Below the pieces are notes generated by a model. That model made no database searches. It was not told where the DNA came from and saw only the letters and a program-made list of their open reading frames with translations. Source: Levilactobacillus angrenensis (GTDB lineage: Bacteria; Bacillota; Bacilli; Lactobacillales; Lactobacillaceae). From it: 64,000 nucleotides of DNA. The position numbers and the translations under genes are program-made. The stretch spans positions 1-64,000 of the forward strand of contig NZ_RHOB01000011.1 in NCBI RefSeq assembly GCF_003946085.1, written 5' to 3'. Numbering within the stretch: the first letter of the stretch is position 1; every line of letters starts with the position of its first letter. Below are positions 17,011 to 25,830 of the stretch, one piece after another.

Positions 17011-17961
17011 ATGCAAGGCTGGCAATTTACGAAGACTCATGCACCACTACAATTAGTTGAGGTCGCGGATCCCGTCGCGGCGGCAGGGCAAGTGGTCGTG
17101 GCTATCAAGGCGTCCGGGCTCTGTCACACGGACGTGACCATCATGGATGACCCGGGCTGGATGGACTTGGTACAGCCGCCCGTTATCTTGGGTCACGAGT
17201 GTGCGGGGGTCATCGAATCAGTCGGCACTGGCGTCAGCAAATTTAAACCGGGCGACCGCGTTGGCGTATGTCCCATTGATCCGGATACGCAGGTCTCCAT
17301 TGGTGGTGTGGTCGACGGTGCCTATGCAAACAAGCTGGTCGTCCCGCAAACGGAATTGATTCCGTTGCCCGACAACGTCTCATTCATTGACGGCGCGGCG
17401 GCCACGGATGCCGGCATGACATCGCACCGGGCCATCTTTGGCGTCGGTGGCGCGCGGGCCGGGATGAAGGTCGGTATCGTGGGTATTGGCGGTATCGGTG
17501 ATTTCGGTGCGCAGCTGGCAATTGCGGCCGGTTGCGATGTTTACGCCGCGGACCCGAAGCCGGAAGCCAAGCAGATGGCGGCGGCCATGGGGTGCAAGGC
17601 CATCTTTGATGACGTCAGTGAGATGAAAGACATCGCGCCTGATTTGATTGTGGACTTTGCAGGCTTTGATACGACCACAGCCCACGCGCTGTCAGTGGTC
17701 GCGCCGGGCGGCAAGGTCGTCGTGGTGGGGATGGGCATTCTCCACTCGACCATCAGTACCTGGGACCTGATTATGAAGCGGGCGCAACTCGTCGGCAGCA
17801 TGGGCGGCGACAACTCAGACATCGCCTTTTGCTACGACGCGTTGTCTAAGGGCCTGGTCAAACCGGCACTGACCACCATTGACTTCAGCGAAATTGACCA
17901 AGGCTTGGAAAAGTTGCGGCAAGGTGGCGTCACCGGGCGGTTGATTGCGACGCAGGCGTAG
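17011..17961 (+). CDS. zinc-type alcohol dehydrogenase family protein (AdhP-like)
   Basis: 316 residues. The ATG at 17011 has GAAAGGA 8 nt upstream; the ATG at 17002 is too close. Medium-chain dehydrogenase fold: Cys38 (SGLCHTDVTIMDDP) and His62-Glu63 (LGHECAG) are catalytic zinc residues, and GIVGIGGIGDFGAQLA near 167-182 binds NAD(H). Two oddities are seen. The four-cysteine structural-zinc lobe is missing (only VGVCPIDPD remains), and the usual third catalytic-zinc Cys is Asp133 in AATDAGMTSH. Family members reduce acetaldehyde and other short aldehydes; this variant may have another substrate. A cre site and a leader hairpin precede it. Confidence 0.85.
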   Translation: MQGWQFTKTHAPLQLVEVADPVAAAGQVVVAIKASGLCHTDVTIMDDPGWMDLVQPPVILGHECAGVIESVGTGVSKFKPGDRVGVCPIDPDTQVSIGGVVDGAYANKLVVPQTELIPLPDNVSFIDGAAATDAGMTSHRAIFGVGGARAGMKVGIVGIGGIGDFGAQLAIAAGCDVYAADPKPEAKQMAAAMGCKAIFDDVSEMKDIAPDLIVDFAGFDTTTAHALSVVAPGGKVVVVGMGILHSTISTWDLIMKRAQLVGSMGGDNSDIAFCYDALSKGLVKPALTTIDFSEIDQGLEKLRQGGVTGRLIATQA

Positions 17962-17981
17962 TGTGATAAATGAATAGAAGT

Positions 17982-18014
17982 GAGGCCGTTCCCATGATGG
18001 GGCGGCCTTTTTTA
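17982..18014 (+). terminator. terminator of the alcohol dehydrogenase gene
   Basis: AGGCCG and CGGCCT enclose CCCATGATGGG and are followed by TTTTTT. Confidence 0.85.
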
Positions 18015-18296
18015 TAAATCAGATTATAATAAAACATAATTAAAATAATTTACATTAATAACGATGACTAGGGACGATAATCTGGTATACTGAGATTAAG
18101 CAAAATTCTGAGTTGATAGGTGGCATTGAAACGCTTGAATATTCAGTGAAAACTAGGTCGCTGATATCCAGGAGATGTTGGGGGAATTGGCGCAGAAGGT
18201 TTTCATTCCCGGAAAATTAATGAATGGGATTAACGTCTAACCCAGCAAAAGAGTAGTTATTAGTGATCCATAAGCACAAAAAAGGTGGAGGCGGCA
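18015..18296 (+). promoter_or_regulatory. leader region with extended -10 promoter
   Basis: An AT-rich start leads to TGGTATACT (extended -10, hexamer 18086-18091). If used, this leaves a 5' leader of about 200 nt before the exported Ig-like protein gene. No riboswitch was recognised in it. Confidence 0.45.
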
Positions 18297-20186
18297 TTGG
18301 TCATGATAGTGGGAAGAATGGTGCGACTGTTGGTGATGGCGCTAATAGTCTTAACCGTTATGGGGATTCGGCAGCTAACTGAACCGTCGCGAGAGGTGGC
18401 GTTGGCGGCTACGATTCAAGGTGTGGGAGTCGAAAGCCCAGCACCAATTAAGGTTGCAGGGATATTTTTTAGTACGGGATTTAATTTGCAACCGGCTGAT
18501 AGCTATACGTTTGTGGGACACGAAAAGACGCTGAGAACTTCGGTTGTGCGTCCGGTGACTGAAAGACTATTTGCTTCTCAAATTCAATGGTTTCAGTGGA
18601 AACAGGGGATGAATAGTTGGGACGAGGTTAAGGGGAAAAACAATTTCGACTTAACAGTCAAGCCACAGAAGACGGGAGAGATATATTATCAGGAAAAATA
18701 CTCGTCTAAAGGATGGACAGGAGGATTGCTTGGTCAGAGTACCTGGTATTCACGAGTAGCTAAGTTAACAATTGCTTCCGAGCCAGTCTCAGCTAAGGAG
18801 CTAGCGATAACGACAGATAATAACTATCTTTACAACAATCAGCAAACTGCCCAGCAGACTTACGTACATGCCACCCCGATGCCCCCCAATGCTACCGGGG
18901 ACCTCACGTGGTCGAGCTCCGATAAGTCTTTGGCTACCGTTGATGCCAAAACGGGCAAGGTCACAGCCAATACGCGTCGCTCAGCTGGCGTTGCTACCAT
19001 CACGGGAACGATGACCAATGCTGACGGGACCTCTGTTTCGGCTAATGTCAAAATCACAATTGGTGAGGGCTTAACCGCACAAACAGTTGATGAAGGCCAG
19101 CCCGCCACGTTTAAAATTTTAGGAAAGTTTGATCAGACGCCTACTCAGGTCATCTGGCATCGGGTCGATGGTGCTGGCAAAGATACGGTGGTTAGCAGGC
19201 AGACTAAGATGAGCTATACGACTCCTGCCACGACACCAACTGATAATCACAACCAGTATTATGCAGAGATTAAAGTTAACTCTGATGGCAAAGAACAGAC
19301 TATTACGACTGGTCAGGCAACGCTAAACGTTAATCCCAGCACGCGGCCTAGCGTTAATATCACGAATGCAATTAATGATAAAACTGATTTATGGAATTCT
19401 TCCAAGTCGACTGACATTGCGGTCATTGCCAACGATACCTGCCAGATTACTGGCATAGTGACTGATCAGAATCCGGCGTCGAAGCTCAGTACAGGTGATT
19501 TAGAATTTAATTTACCGCAAGAAGCGATCGTCTCTGGCGTCAGCGTCGACAACCAACCGGCGACTTACACCGCCGTCGCCGATAATCGTATGGACAAGAC
19601 TTATGCCGTGCAGAATCAGGACTTTAGACAGACTAAAACGCACACGGTCGTCGTCACTTTTAAGATACCGAAGATGCCTAAAGGCCGCTACAAGACTGGT
19701 ATTAAGTTGCGCGGATACGATGGACAGACGCCGCTCCAATCATTGGGAACTTTCAGTGGCAACGATGTGGTCCTGAACTTCACGGATGGCAAAATTGATA
19801 TCAAGGCAAACGCTGTCAGTTTTGGTAACTTAACGATGCGCAACTTGGGACAGAACATACCAGGAAGGGCTACCGGAGATGGTGAATTGCTAGATGTTGC
19901 GGACCATCGGCGGGAGAAGACTGTTGAGCGGATTACGTTGCGCCAGGTCGCGCCATTGAGCAATAAAACCGGAGATTTACCCGCAACAATCAGCTTTGAT
20001 CCGGGCCATCAGCACCCCTTACAGCCGCTATCGACCACCGCCCGCGATGTTGTGAGGACTAAAGATAATGAGACACTTTCCTCCATCGGGACTGTTCAGG
20101 GTCAAGGGCTAACGCTCAACGTGCATGCTTGGAAACCGGGCGTGTACACGACCGAATTGGACTGGGGTATTATCACGGCACCCTAA
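18297..20186 (+). CDS. exported Ig-like / WxL-like surface protein
   Basis: 629 residues from the TTG at 18297, which has GGTGGAGG 5 nt upstream; the ATG at 18303 is the alternative. The N-terminus is a signal peptide or anchor (VRLLVMALIVLTVMGI). A BIG_2 bacterial Ig-like domain lies near 195-265 (GDLTWSSSDKSLATVDAKTGKVTA, then GVATITGTMTNADGTS), followed by a second Ig-like strand region. The last about 190 residues look like a diverged WxL domain (FGNLTMRNLGQNIPGRA ... GVYTTELDWGIITAP). WxL domains bind peptidoglycan non-covalently. There is no LPXTG motif. Its role as a surface or adhesion protein is inferred; the usual DUF916 partner genes are absent. Confidence 0.65.
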   Translation: MVMIVGRMVRLLVMALIVLTVMGIRQLTEPSREVALAATIQGVGVESPAPIKVAGIFFSTGFNLQPADSYTFVGHEKTLRTSVVRPVTERLFASQIQWFQWKQGMNSWDEVKGKNNFDLTVKPQKTGEIYYQEKYSSKGWTGGLLGQSTWYSRVAKLTIASEPVSAKELAITTDNNYLYNNQQTAQQTYVHATPMPPNATGDLTWSSSDKSLATVDAKTGKVTANTRRSAGVATITGTMTNADGTSVSANVKITIGEGLTAQTVDEGQPATFKILGKFDQTPTQVIWHRVDGAGKDTVVSRQTKMSYTTPATTPTDNHNQYYAEIKVNSDGKEQTITTGQATLNVNPSTRPSVNITNAINDKTDLWNSSKSTDIAVIANDTCQITGIVTDQNPASKLSTGDLEFNLPQEAIVSGVSVDNQPATYTAVADNRMDKTYAVQNQDFRQTKTHTVVVTFKIPKMPKGRYKTGIKLRGYDGQTPLQSLGTFSGNDVVLNFTDGKIDIKANAVSFGNLTMRNLGQNIPGRATGDGELLDVADHRREKTVERITLRQVAPLSNKTGDLPATISFDPGHQHPLQPLSTTARDVVRTKDNETLSSIGTVQGQGLTLNVHAWKPGVYTTELDWGIITAP

Positions 20187-20269
20187 GAATTCCAGGTATT
20201 TGTAGCGGCCACTCACTATAAAAATCTTTGTAGAAGATACCAGTTTACTTTACGCAGAAAAACCACTAA

Positions 20270-20494
20270 AATAAAGGAATGGAACTTGATAAAAGTAGGC
20301 CAATTCCAGAGAGAAACCGCCCGAGCTGAAACGGTTTTATGGCCGAAGTGGGTCAAGCAATTTTTAACCAAATCGATAATAATTTATCGCGGTGTCACCG
20401 TTATTGACAAAAGTGGTGGTCATAGATGGCCACAATTTAGGTGGTACCGCGCAAGAGCGTCCTATTGGCATTGGCCAATGGGGCGCCTTTTTAG
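20270..20494 (+). promoter_or_regulatory. T-box leader of trpS
   Basis: The conserved T-box motif AGGTGGTACCGCG is at 20439-20451. It is followed by a terminator hairpin (GCGTCC...GGGGCGC with ATTGGC/GCCAAT) and a T-run ending near 20493. The AGAGAGAAACCGC-type Stem I and GCTGAAACGGT elements lie upstream around 20308-20336. Candidate tryptophan specifier codons TGG occur at 20340-20342 and 20349-20351. Uncharged tRNA-Trp should stabilise the antiterminator and induce trpS. Confidence 0.9.
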
Positions 20495-20512
20495 AAAAGG
20501 AGAATACGTTTA

Positions 20513-21532
20513 ATGAGTAAAAAACACGTGATTTTAACTGGTGACCGTCCAACAGGTAAGTTGCACATTGGGCATTATGTTGGTTCCTTGAAGAACCGGG
20601 TCGCCCTACAGAATACCGGGGACTACGACACGTACATCATGATTGCTGACATGCAAGCCTTGACCGACAATGCCCGGGATCCCGAAAAGATTCGCCACAG
20701 TCTGTTACAAGTGGCCTTGGATTATTTGGCGGTGGGTATTGACCCAGCCAAGTCGACGATTCTGGTCCAATCCCAGATTCCCGCATTAAACGAACTGACG
20801 ATGGCCTACTTGAACCTGGTTTCCGTTTCTCGGTTGAACCGGAACCCGACCGTTAAGACGGAAATCAAGCAAAAGGCCTTTGGTGAAAGTGTGCCCGCCG
20901 GTTTCTTCATCTACCCAGTCAGCCAAGCCGCTGATATCACGGCATTCAAGGCCGACACGGTGCCAGTAGGGGAAGACCAAGAACCTATGCTGGAACAGAC
21001 CCGAGAAATCGTGCGGAGCTTCAACAACATTTACCAGCAAGAAATCTTAGTCGAACCCGAAGGTTACTTCCCACCAAAGGGCCAAGGCCGGATTCCTGGC
21101 TTAGACGGCAATGCCAAGATGAGTAAGTCCTTGGATAACGCCATTTACCTGGGCGACAGTGCCGACACGATTCAAAAGAAAGTGATGTCCATGTACACCG
21201 ACCCAGAACACGTGCACATTGAAGATCCCGGTCACATCGAAGGCAACACTGTCTTCACTTACTTGGACATTTTTGCCGAAGACCGCGACCACGTCGAAGA
21301 ACTCAAGGCGCAATACCAGCACGGTGGCCTCGGGGATGTTAAAATTAAGCGGTATTTAAACGAAGTCTTACAAGCTAAGCTCCAACCAATTCGGGAACGG
21401 CGAGAAGCCTTTGCGGCTGACGAAGGCGCTGTTTACGATATTTTGAAGCAGGGTAGTGAAAAGGCTAACCAGGTGGCCGCACAGACGTTACACGAAGTCC
21501 GGCACGCGATTGGCATCGACTACTTCGGCTAG
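20513..21532 (+). CDS. trpS: tryptophanyl-tRNA synthetase
   Basis: 339 residues; ATG follows AAAAGGAGAATACGTTTA. It is a class I synthetase that charges tRNA-Trp. The HIGH-type motif is [13 protein letters not shown] near residue 13 and the KMSKS loop is [12 protein letters not shown] near 197-206. The tryptophan-binding region [15 protein letters not shown] lies between them. It heads a rightward gene run in which ppx follows by 20 nt; expression is governed by the T-box leader. Confidence 0.95.
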   Translation: MSKKHVILTGDRPTGKLHIGHYVGSLKNRVALQNTGDYDTYIMIADMQALTDNARDPEKIRHSLLQVALDYLAVGIDPAKSTILVQSQIPALNELTMAYLNLVSVSRLNRNPTVKTEIKQKAFGESVPAGFFIYPVSQAADITAFKADTVPVGEDQEPMLEQTREIVRSFNNIYQQEILVEPEGYFPPKGQGRIPGLDGNAKMSKSLDNAIYLGDSADTIQKKVMSMYTDPEHVHIEDPGHIEGNTVFTYLDIFAEDRDHVEELKAQYQHGGLGDVKIKRYLNEVLQAKLQPIRERREAFAADEGAVYDILKQGSEKANQVAAQTLHEVRHAIGIDYFG

Positions 21533-21552
21533 GCTGAAATGGGGGATGCACC

Positions 21553-22473
21553 ATGCAAAATCTAGCTATTGTTGATTTGGGCTCTAATTCAGTGCGGATG
21601 GCCGTCAACGAACTGCATGATGACGGAACGTATCGCGAGGTGAACCGGGTCAAAGCGGATAGTCGCTTGTCCGAGGGCATGGGTCCCGAGAAGATTCTCC
21701 AACCCAAGGCCATGGACCGGACGATTGCGGCACTCAAGTCGTTTCGACCGTACTACGAGCAACTCCCGCATTTAATCGTGCGCGGTATTGCGACGGCGGC
21801 GGTGCGCCAGGCGCGTAACCGCGATGAGTTTTTAAAACGCGTTGCGGCGGCCACTAACATTGAGTTGGAGGTCTTGTCCGGTGACCAGGAAGCCTACTAT
21901 GACTACCTGGGGGCCGTCAATCGGTTAAAAATCAAGGATTGTCTGTTGCTCGACACCGGTGGGGCAAGTTGTGAACTGGTCCACGTCAAGGACGGCCGCG
22001 ATGCCAACCTGATCAGTGTGCCGTTTGGCGCGGTCAACCTGTCGGAACAATTCCGGCTCGATGACCGGGTCACAGCGGTTGATTTGTTCTCCGCGCAAGT
22101 CTTCTTACGCGAGCGGCTCCAGGATATTTGGTGGCTCAATGATGCCAAACACCTGCCGCTGGTCTTGCTAGGCGGGGCCAACCGAACGCTGGCTCGAATG
22201 AATCGTCAGCAACAAAAAATTCTGCACGTGGAAAATATCCACGGCTACCGGTTGACGACGGGACAGGTCATGAAGACCTTTGAACGCTTATTGCGCGTGC
22301 CATTGAATGAGCGTAAGCGAATCTCTGGTTTAGAGAGCGAACGCGCTGATATTATTATTGGCGGGATGTTGCCCCTGGTCACGTTGCTCCAGATGCTCGA
22401 TTCCGATCGTGTCATCTTTTCCGAAAGCGGCGTGCGCGAGGGCATCATTTCCGAGTATTTGAGCCAACGTTAA
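21553..22473 (+). CDS. ppx: Ppx/GppA family phosphatase
   Basis: 306 residues of the ASKHA fold. The phosphate-1 loop is IVDLGSNSVRMAV (residues 6-18), the connecting motif LSGDQEAYYDYLG is near 113-125, and the phosphate-2 loop LLDTGGASCELVHV is near 136-149. Family members hydrolyse polyphosphate or pppGpp; this short form without an HD domain is typical of the Ppx1-like proteins of lactobacilli. It is followed after 12 nt by the HMG-CoA reductase gene. Confidence 0.88.
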   Translation: MQNLAIVDLGSNSVRMAVNELHDDGTYREVNRVKADSRLSEGMGPEKILQPKAMDRTIAALKSFRPYYEQLPHLIVRGIATAAVRQARNRDEFLKRVAAATNIELEVLSGDQEAYYDYLGAVNRLKIKDCLLLDTGGASCELVHVKDGRDANLISVPFGAVNLSEQFRLDDRVTAVDLFSAQVFLRERLQDIWWLNDAKHLPLVLLGGANRTLARMNRQQQKILHVENIHGYRLTTGQVMKTFERLLRVPLNERKRISGLESERADIIIGGMLPLVTLLQMLDSDRVIFSESGVREGIISEYLSQR

Positions 22474-22485
22474 GGAGGCCGACCA

Positions 22486-23748
22486 ATGCGTCCACAACCC
22501 TTTTACCGTCTGCCCTATGAGGAACGGCGTCAGCGTTTAGCCACGCACAGTCACTTGACCAGTACCCAACTGGCTACACTGGCTGCGCATCGGGCTTTGG
22601 CTGATGAGGACTTGATTGAAAACTATTTGACGACCTACGGCTTGCCCGAGGGCGTGGCAGTCAACCTGCGGGTGGACGGCCATGACCTGACTGTGCCGAT
22701 GGTGACCGAGGAACCCTCGGTGATTGCGGCGGCCAGTAATGGTGGGCGCCTGTTGACTAGTGAAACGGGAATCACGACCACGATTGCTCGTCGTGAGTTG
22801 ATGGGGCAGATTGTCTTTGACCAAGTAACGGACCCCGCTGAGCTGGTGGCCTGGCTGACGGCTCATCAGCAGCGCTTGCTCCAGGTGGCCGATGCGGCTC
22901 ATCCCAGCCTGTTAACGCACGGTGGTGGTGCACGGTCCATCCGCATTCGCCAATTACCGCCAGACTGGGTGTCACTGGACTTGTTCATTGACGTGAGCGA
23001 GGCCATGGGGGCCAATTTGGTCAACACGCTGACTGAGGCGGTGGCGGCCGACATCAAGGCACACCGCGATGATGATATTTTAATGAGTATTTTAAGCAAT
23101 TACGCCACGCACAGTCTGGTCACGGCCAGCTGCGTCGTGCCAGTCGACCAATTGCGCACCAAAACCATTGCTGGCGCCACGGTTGCCCAACGCATCGCGG
23201 CAGCTAGTGACTTCGCCCAGGTCGACCCATACCGGGCCGTGACCCATAACAAGGGCATCATGAACGGTATCGACGCCGTGGTTTTGGCTATGGGCAATGA
23301 TTGGCGGGCCGTGGAAAGCGGCGTTCACGCTTACGCCAGCCGCCACGGGCAGTATCAGGGTCTGAGCCGGTGGTGGGTCGTTGATGACCAACTACACGGC
23401 GAACTGACGGTGCCATTGGCCTTGGGATTCGTCGGTGGGGCCACCCGCGTGTTACCGCTGGTCAAGGTCAACCAGCAATTGGCCCAAGTCACCAGTGCTC
23501 GGCAACTCATGGGGGTCACGGCGGCCGTGGGACTCGCCCAAAACGTGGCGGCTCTGCGGGCACTCGTGACCGATGGCATTCAGCGCGGGCACATGTCACT
23601 GCAGCGTAAGTCATTGGCGCTGTCCGTCGGGGCGACACCGGCCGAATTACCGGCAGTGGTTAAACGGCTGGCGACCATCACGCAACCGACGATGGCCCAA
23701 GCAACGGCGGCGCTGCAGGCTGTCCGTCAAGCAAATTTAAAGAAATAG
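22486..23748 (+). CDS. mvaA: hydroxymethylglutaryl-CoA reductase, class II
   Basis: 420 residues; AAGGAGG precedes the start. It reduces HMG-CoA to mevalonate, the committed step of the mevalonate route to isoprenoids in lactobacilli. All catalytic residues of class II enzymes are visible: Glu76 in TEEPSVIAAASNGG, Lys256 in THNKGIMNGIDAV, Asp272 in GNDWRAVE and His369 in RGHMSLQ. The substrate-binding DVSEAMGANLVNTL lies near 173-186. The DAMGANL-type motif and length separate it from class I enzymes. It lies in the trpS-led run with no other mevalonate gene adjacent. Confidence 0.95.
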   Translation: MRPQPFYRLPYEERRQRLATHSHLTSTQLATLAAHRALADEDLIENYLTTYGLPEGVAVNLRVDGHDLTVPMVTEEPSVIAAASNGGRLLTSETGITTTIARRELMGQIVFDQVTDPAELVAWLTAHQQRLLQVADAAHPSLLTHGGGARSIRIRQLPPDWVSLDLFIDVSEAMGANLVNTLTEAVAADIKAHRDDDILMSILSNYATHSLVTASCVVPVDQLRTKTIAGATVAQRIAAASDFAQVDPYRAVTHNKGIMNGIDAVVLAMGNDWRAVESGVHAYASRHGQYQGLSRWWVVDDQLHGELTVPLALGFVGGATRVLPLVKVNQQLAQVTSARQLMGVTAAVGLAQNVAALRALVTDGIQRGHMSLQRKSLALSVGATPAELPAVVKRLATITQPTMAQATAALQAVRQANLKK

Positions 23749-23763
23749 GGGAATTGAACGCGC

Positions 23764-24729
23764 ATGCAAGCAAAAGATGTTAAATTGAACGACACAGTAC
23801 AAGATTTATTAGACCAAGTCAATGCCCTGTATCCGGGCAAAGTCACCGTCCAAATGATTGGTGAACTTCAAGCTGGATTTGTGCGGCACGACCAGGCGCA
23901 ACAGATGCAAATGGGCAAGGACATCGCCATTCAGGTGGCTGATTTGACGGCGCCTAACTATACGGCGTCACACGAACTTCTGCATTTATTGATGATTTTA
24001 TCCGGCTTCCCGCAAGTCTTCTTCTCGTTGACCACGGGGCAACCAGCATTGGATGAACAACTGATGATCATGGGGACTGAGCTCTACGACATCGTGAGTC
24101 ACATCGTGGTGGTCAGTGAACAACGCAAGCACAATTTGATCGACGACCACATCAAGGACCTGTACTTGAAAGGGGTCACGGCCACCATCAAGCCAGAACC
24201 GAACCCAGTCGACGATGAAATGACTTTGCGGACGTTGACCCTGTTAGATGCGTTGGTCTTCTTTGGGACTGACGAATCAGCCATCATGGAGCAGTTCACG
24301 CGTGACTACCCGATTAGTTTTGCGGCGGCGCAAAAGCTTTACGGGGTAATCACGGCTAAGCCAGTCGATTCGCCATTTAGCCTACGCCGCAACGTGGTCA
24401 AGCTCTTCAAGGCCTTCGATGAACAATTGGCAGCTTGGAGCTTGCCGGCCTTGCACAACACCGAGTTCACCACGCTGACCAGCGTCTTGTCCAAACGACA
24501 ATTGGGACTGCAGGTCAAGCAGATCTTTGAACTGTACCATTCCGATATGCACGAGAAGACCACGCAACGGCGCGGCTACGTCGGCTTTAACAAGGCGGAT
24601 GAACAAAACGCCTTCGTATTACCGTCACCAGCACCTAAGGATGATACGCCAGAATACTTCACCAAGATTTACAGCATGACAGTGGAAGACCTGTTCAAGC
24701 AATTGAAGATGCCTTACATTTTACGTTAA
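23764..24729 (+). CDS. HExxH-containing protein of the lactobacillar 'IpaB/EvcA' family
   Basis: 321 residues. It resembles proteins usually annotated as IpaB/EvcA family in lactobacilli, a name with no demonstrated meaning. What can be seen is a perfect HELLH at residues 70-74 within ASHELLHLLMILSGFP, matching the HExxH zinc-binding signature of metallopeptidases. It is followed by a helical acidic stretch (DEQLMIMGTELYDIVSHIVVVSEQ) that could supply the third ligand (Glu or His). No signal peptide or membrane segment is evident, so it is cytoplasmic. Translationally it is tightly linked to mvaA (15 nt). A peptidase activity is inference only. Confidence 0.65.
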   Translation: MQAKDVKLNDTVQDLLDQVNALYPGKVTVQMIGELQAGFVRHDQAQQMQMGKDIAIQVADLTAPNYTASHELLHLLMILSGFPQVFFSLTTGQPALDEQLMIMGTELYDIVSHIVVVSEQRKHNLIDDHIKDLYLKGVTATIKPEPNPVDDEMTLRTLTLLDALVFFGTDESAIMEQFTRDYPISFAAAQKLYGVITAKPVDSPFSLRRNVVKLFKAFDEQLAAWSLPALHNTEFTTLTSVLSKRQLGLQVKQIFELYHSDMHEKTTQRRGYVGFNKADEQNAFVLPSPAPKDDTPEYFTKIYSMTVEDLFKQLKMPYILR

Positions 24730-24761
24730 ACAATTAAGCATTAATAGAAAGGATGATTGGG

Positions 24762-25466
24762 ATGGAAGCGAGCTTACAAGCAACCTTTGACCAAGCCAAG
24801 CACATCGTATTTCTCACGGGTGCGGGCGTTTCGACGCCGTCAGGAATCCCGGATTACCGGTCGAAAAACGGCCTGTACACCGGGCACCGCAACGCCGAGT
24901 ATTATTTGAGTCACGCCTGTCTGGCACAGGAACCAGAAGTCTTTTATGACTACGTGAAGCAAAACCTGTACCATCCGGACGCCAAGCCCAATGTCATTCA
25001 TGAAAAACAGGCGGCATTGACGCGAGAAGACCGGGCGACGGTCATCACACAGAATATCGATAACCTTTACAACGTGGCGCACACCAAGCATTTGGTCGAA
25101 TTCCACGGCAACATGTATCGGGTCTACTGTCAGGTTTGTGGCGCGCAGGTGCCTTGGCAAGAATACCTAAAGGACCCCCATCATGACGTGGATGGTGGGT
25201 GGTTGCGGCCAGACGTCGTTTTGTACGATGAAGGCCTCAATGAACTGAACATCCAGCGCTCCGTGGCGGCCATGAACCAAGCGGATTTAGTCGTCATCGT
25301 GGGGACCTCCATGCGCGTCTACCCGTTCGCCGGGTTATTGGATTACCGCAATTCGGCGGCCAAAGTGGTGGTCGTCAACCAAGAAAGATTAGATTTGGGC
25401 TTTGACTACGATATGGTGCAGGCCGAAGCCACCACGTTCTTCAACGACCTGCAAGTCCGGGGGTAA
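24762..25466 (+). CDS. Sir2-family NAD-dependent protein deacylase
   Basis: 234 residues. ATG 24762 has AAAGG 8 nt upstream; an in-frame ATG at 24753 touches that site. The NAD-binding motif GAGVSTPSGIPDYRS lies near 19-33, TQNIDNLYN near 92-100, and the catalytic His115 in EFHGNMYRV. Only one pair of the four zinc cysteines is present (Cys123 and Cys126 in YCQVCG); the second CxxC is replaced by VDGGWLRPDVVLYDE. Sirtuins remove acyl groups from lysine and consume NAD. The altered zinc site resembles the SirTM-like and lactobacillar short sirtuins, so the acyl or ADP-ribosyl preference is uncertain. Confidence 0.85.
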   Translation: MEASLQATFDQAKHIVFLTGAGVSTPSGIPDYRSKNGLYTGHRNAEYYLSHACLAQEPEVFYDYVKQNLYHPDAKPNVIHEKQAALTREDRATVITQNIDNLYNVAHTKHLVEFHGNMYRVYCQVCGAQVPWQEYLKDPHHDVDGGWLRPDVVLYDEGLNELNIQRSVAAMNQADLVVIVGTSMRVYPFAGLLDYRNSAAKVVVVNQERLDLGFDYDMVQAEATTFFNDLQVRG

Positions 25467-25471
25467 CGCTG

Positions 25472-25798
25472 ATGAGCCATCAAGAAGTCATTCATCAACT
25501 CCGCGGCTTGGTCCGCCGGCTCCGCTTGTTGAGCGTGCTCCAGCTGATTCCGGATACCTTGGTTATTTACGGGATTCTCCAATTGGCGTTCAGTGGGCAA
25601 ATCGTGACGCTCTTTAACGCCAGCTTTGCCCGTAGTCAAGCGGTGTTGGTCACAGCACTCTTTGCCTTGATCGACCTGTGTGTGACGGGGATTCGCTACA
25701 ATGACCGGCTGACTGGTAAACGGCTGATTGGCCAGCTCAGCGGGCGTTTGACCACGCCGGAAGCCGAGTTGATCAAACAGTTTGAACGATTTAAATAG
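25472..25798 (+). CDS. small membrane protein, 108 residues
   Basis: It begins 5 nt after the sirtuin stop codon, with GGGGG as a weak ribosome site, so it is translationally coupled. Two membrane segments (about 22-42 and 55-73) are flanked by basic and acidic helices. The family is not recognised. Confidence 0.6.
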   Translation: MSHQEVIHQLRGLVRRLRLLSVLQLIPDTLVIYGILQLAFSGQIVTLFNASFARSQAVLVTALFALIDLCVTGIRYNDRLTGKRLIGQLSGRLTTPEAELIKQFERFK

Positions 25799-25830
25799 CA
25801 CCGATTTAGATTTACGTAAGGAGGGATTGG

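Noticed and set aside
20286-20513. 75-codon open frame upstream of trpS
   Set aside because: It lies wholly inside the T-box leader, which explains the sequence.
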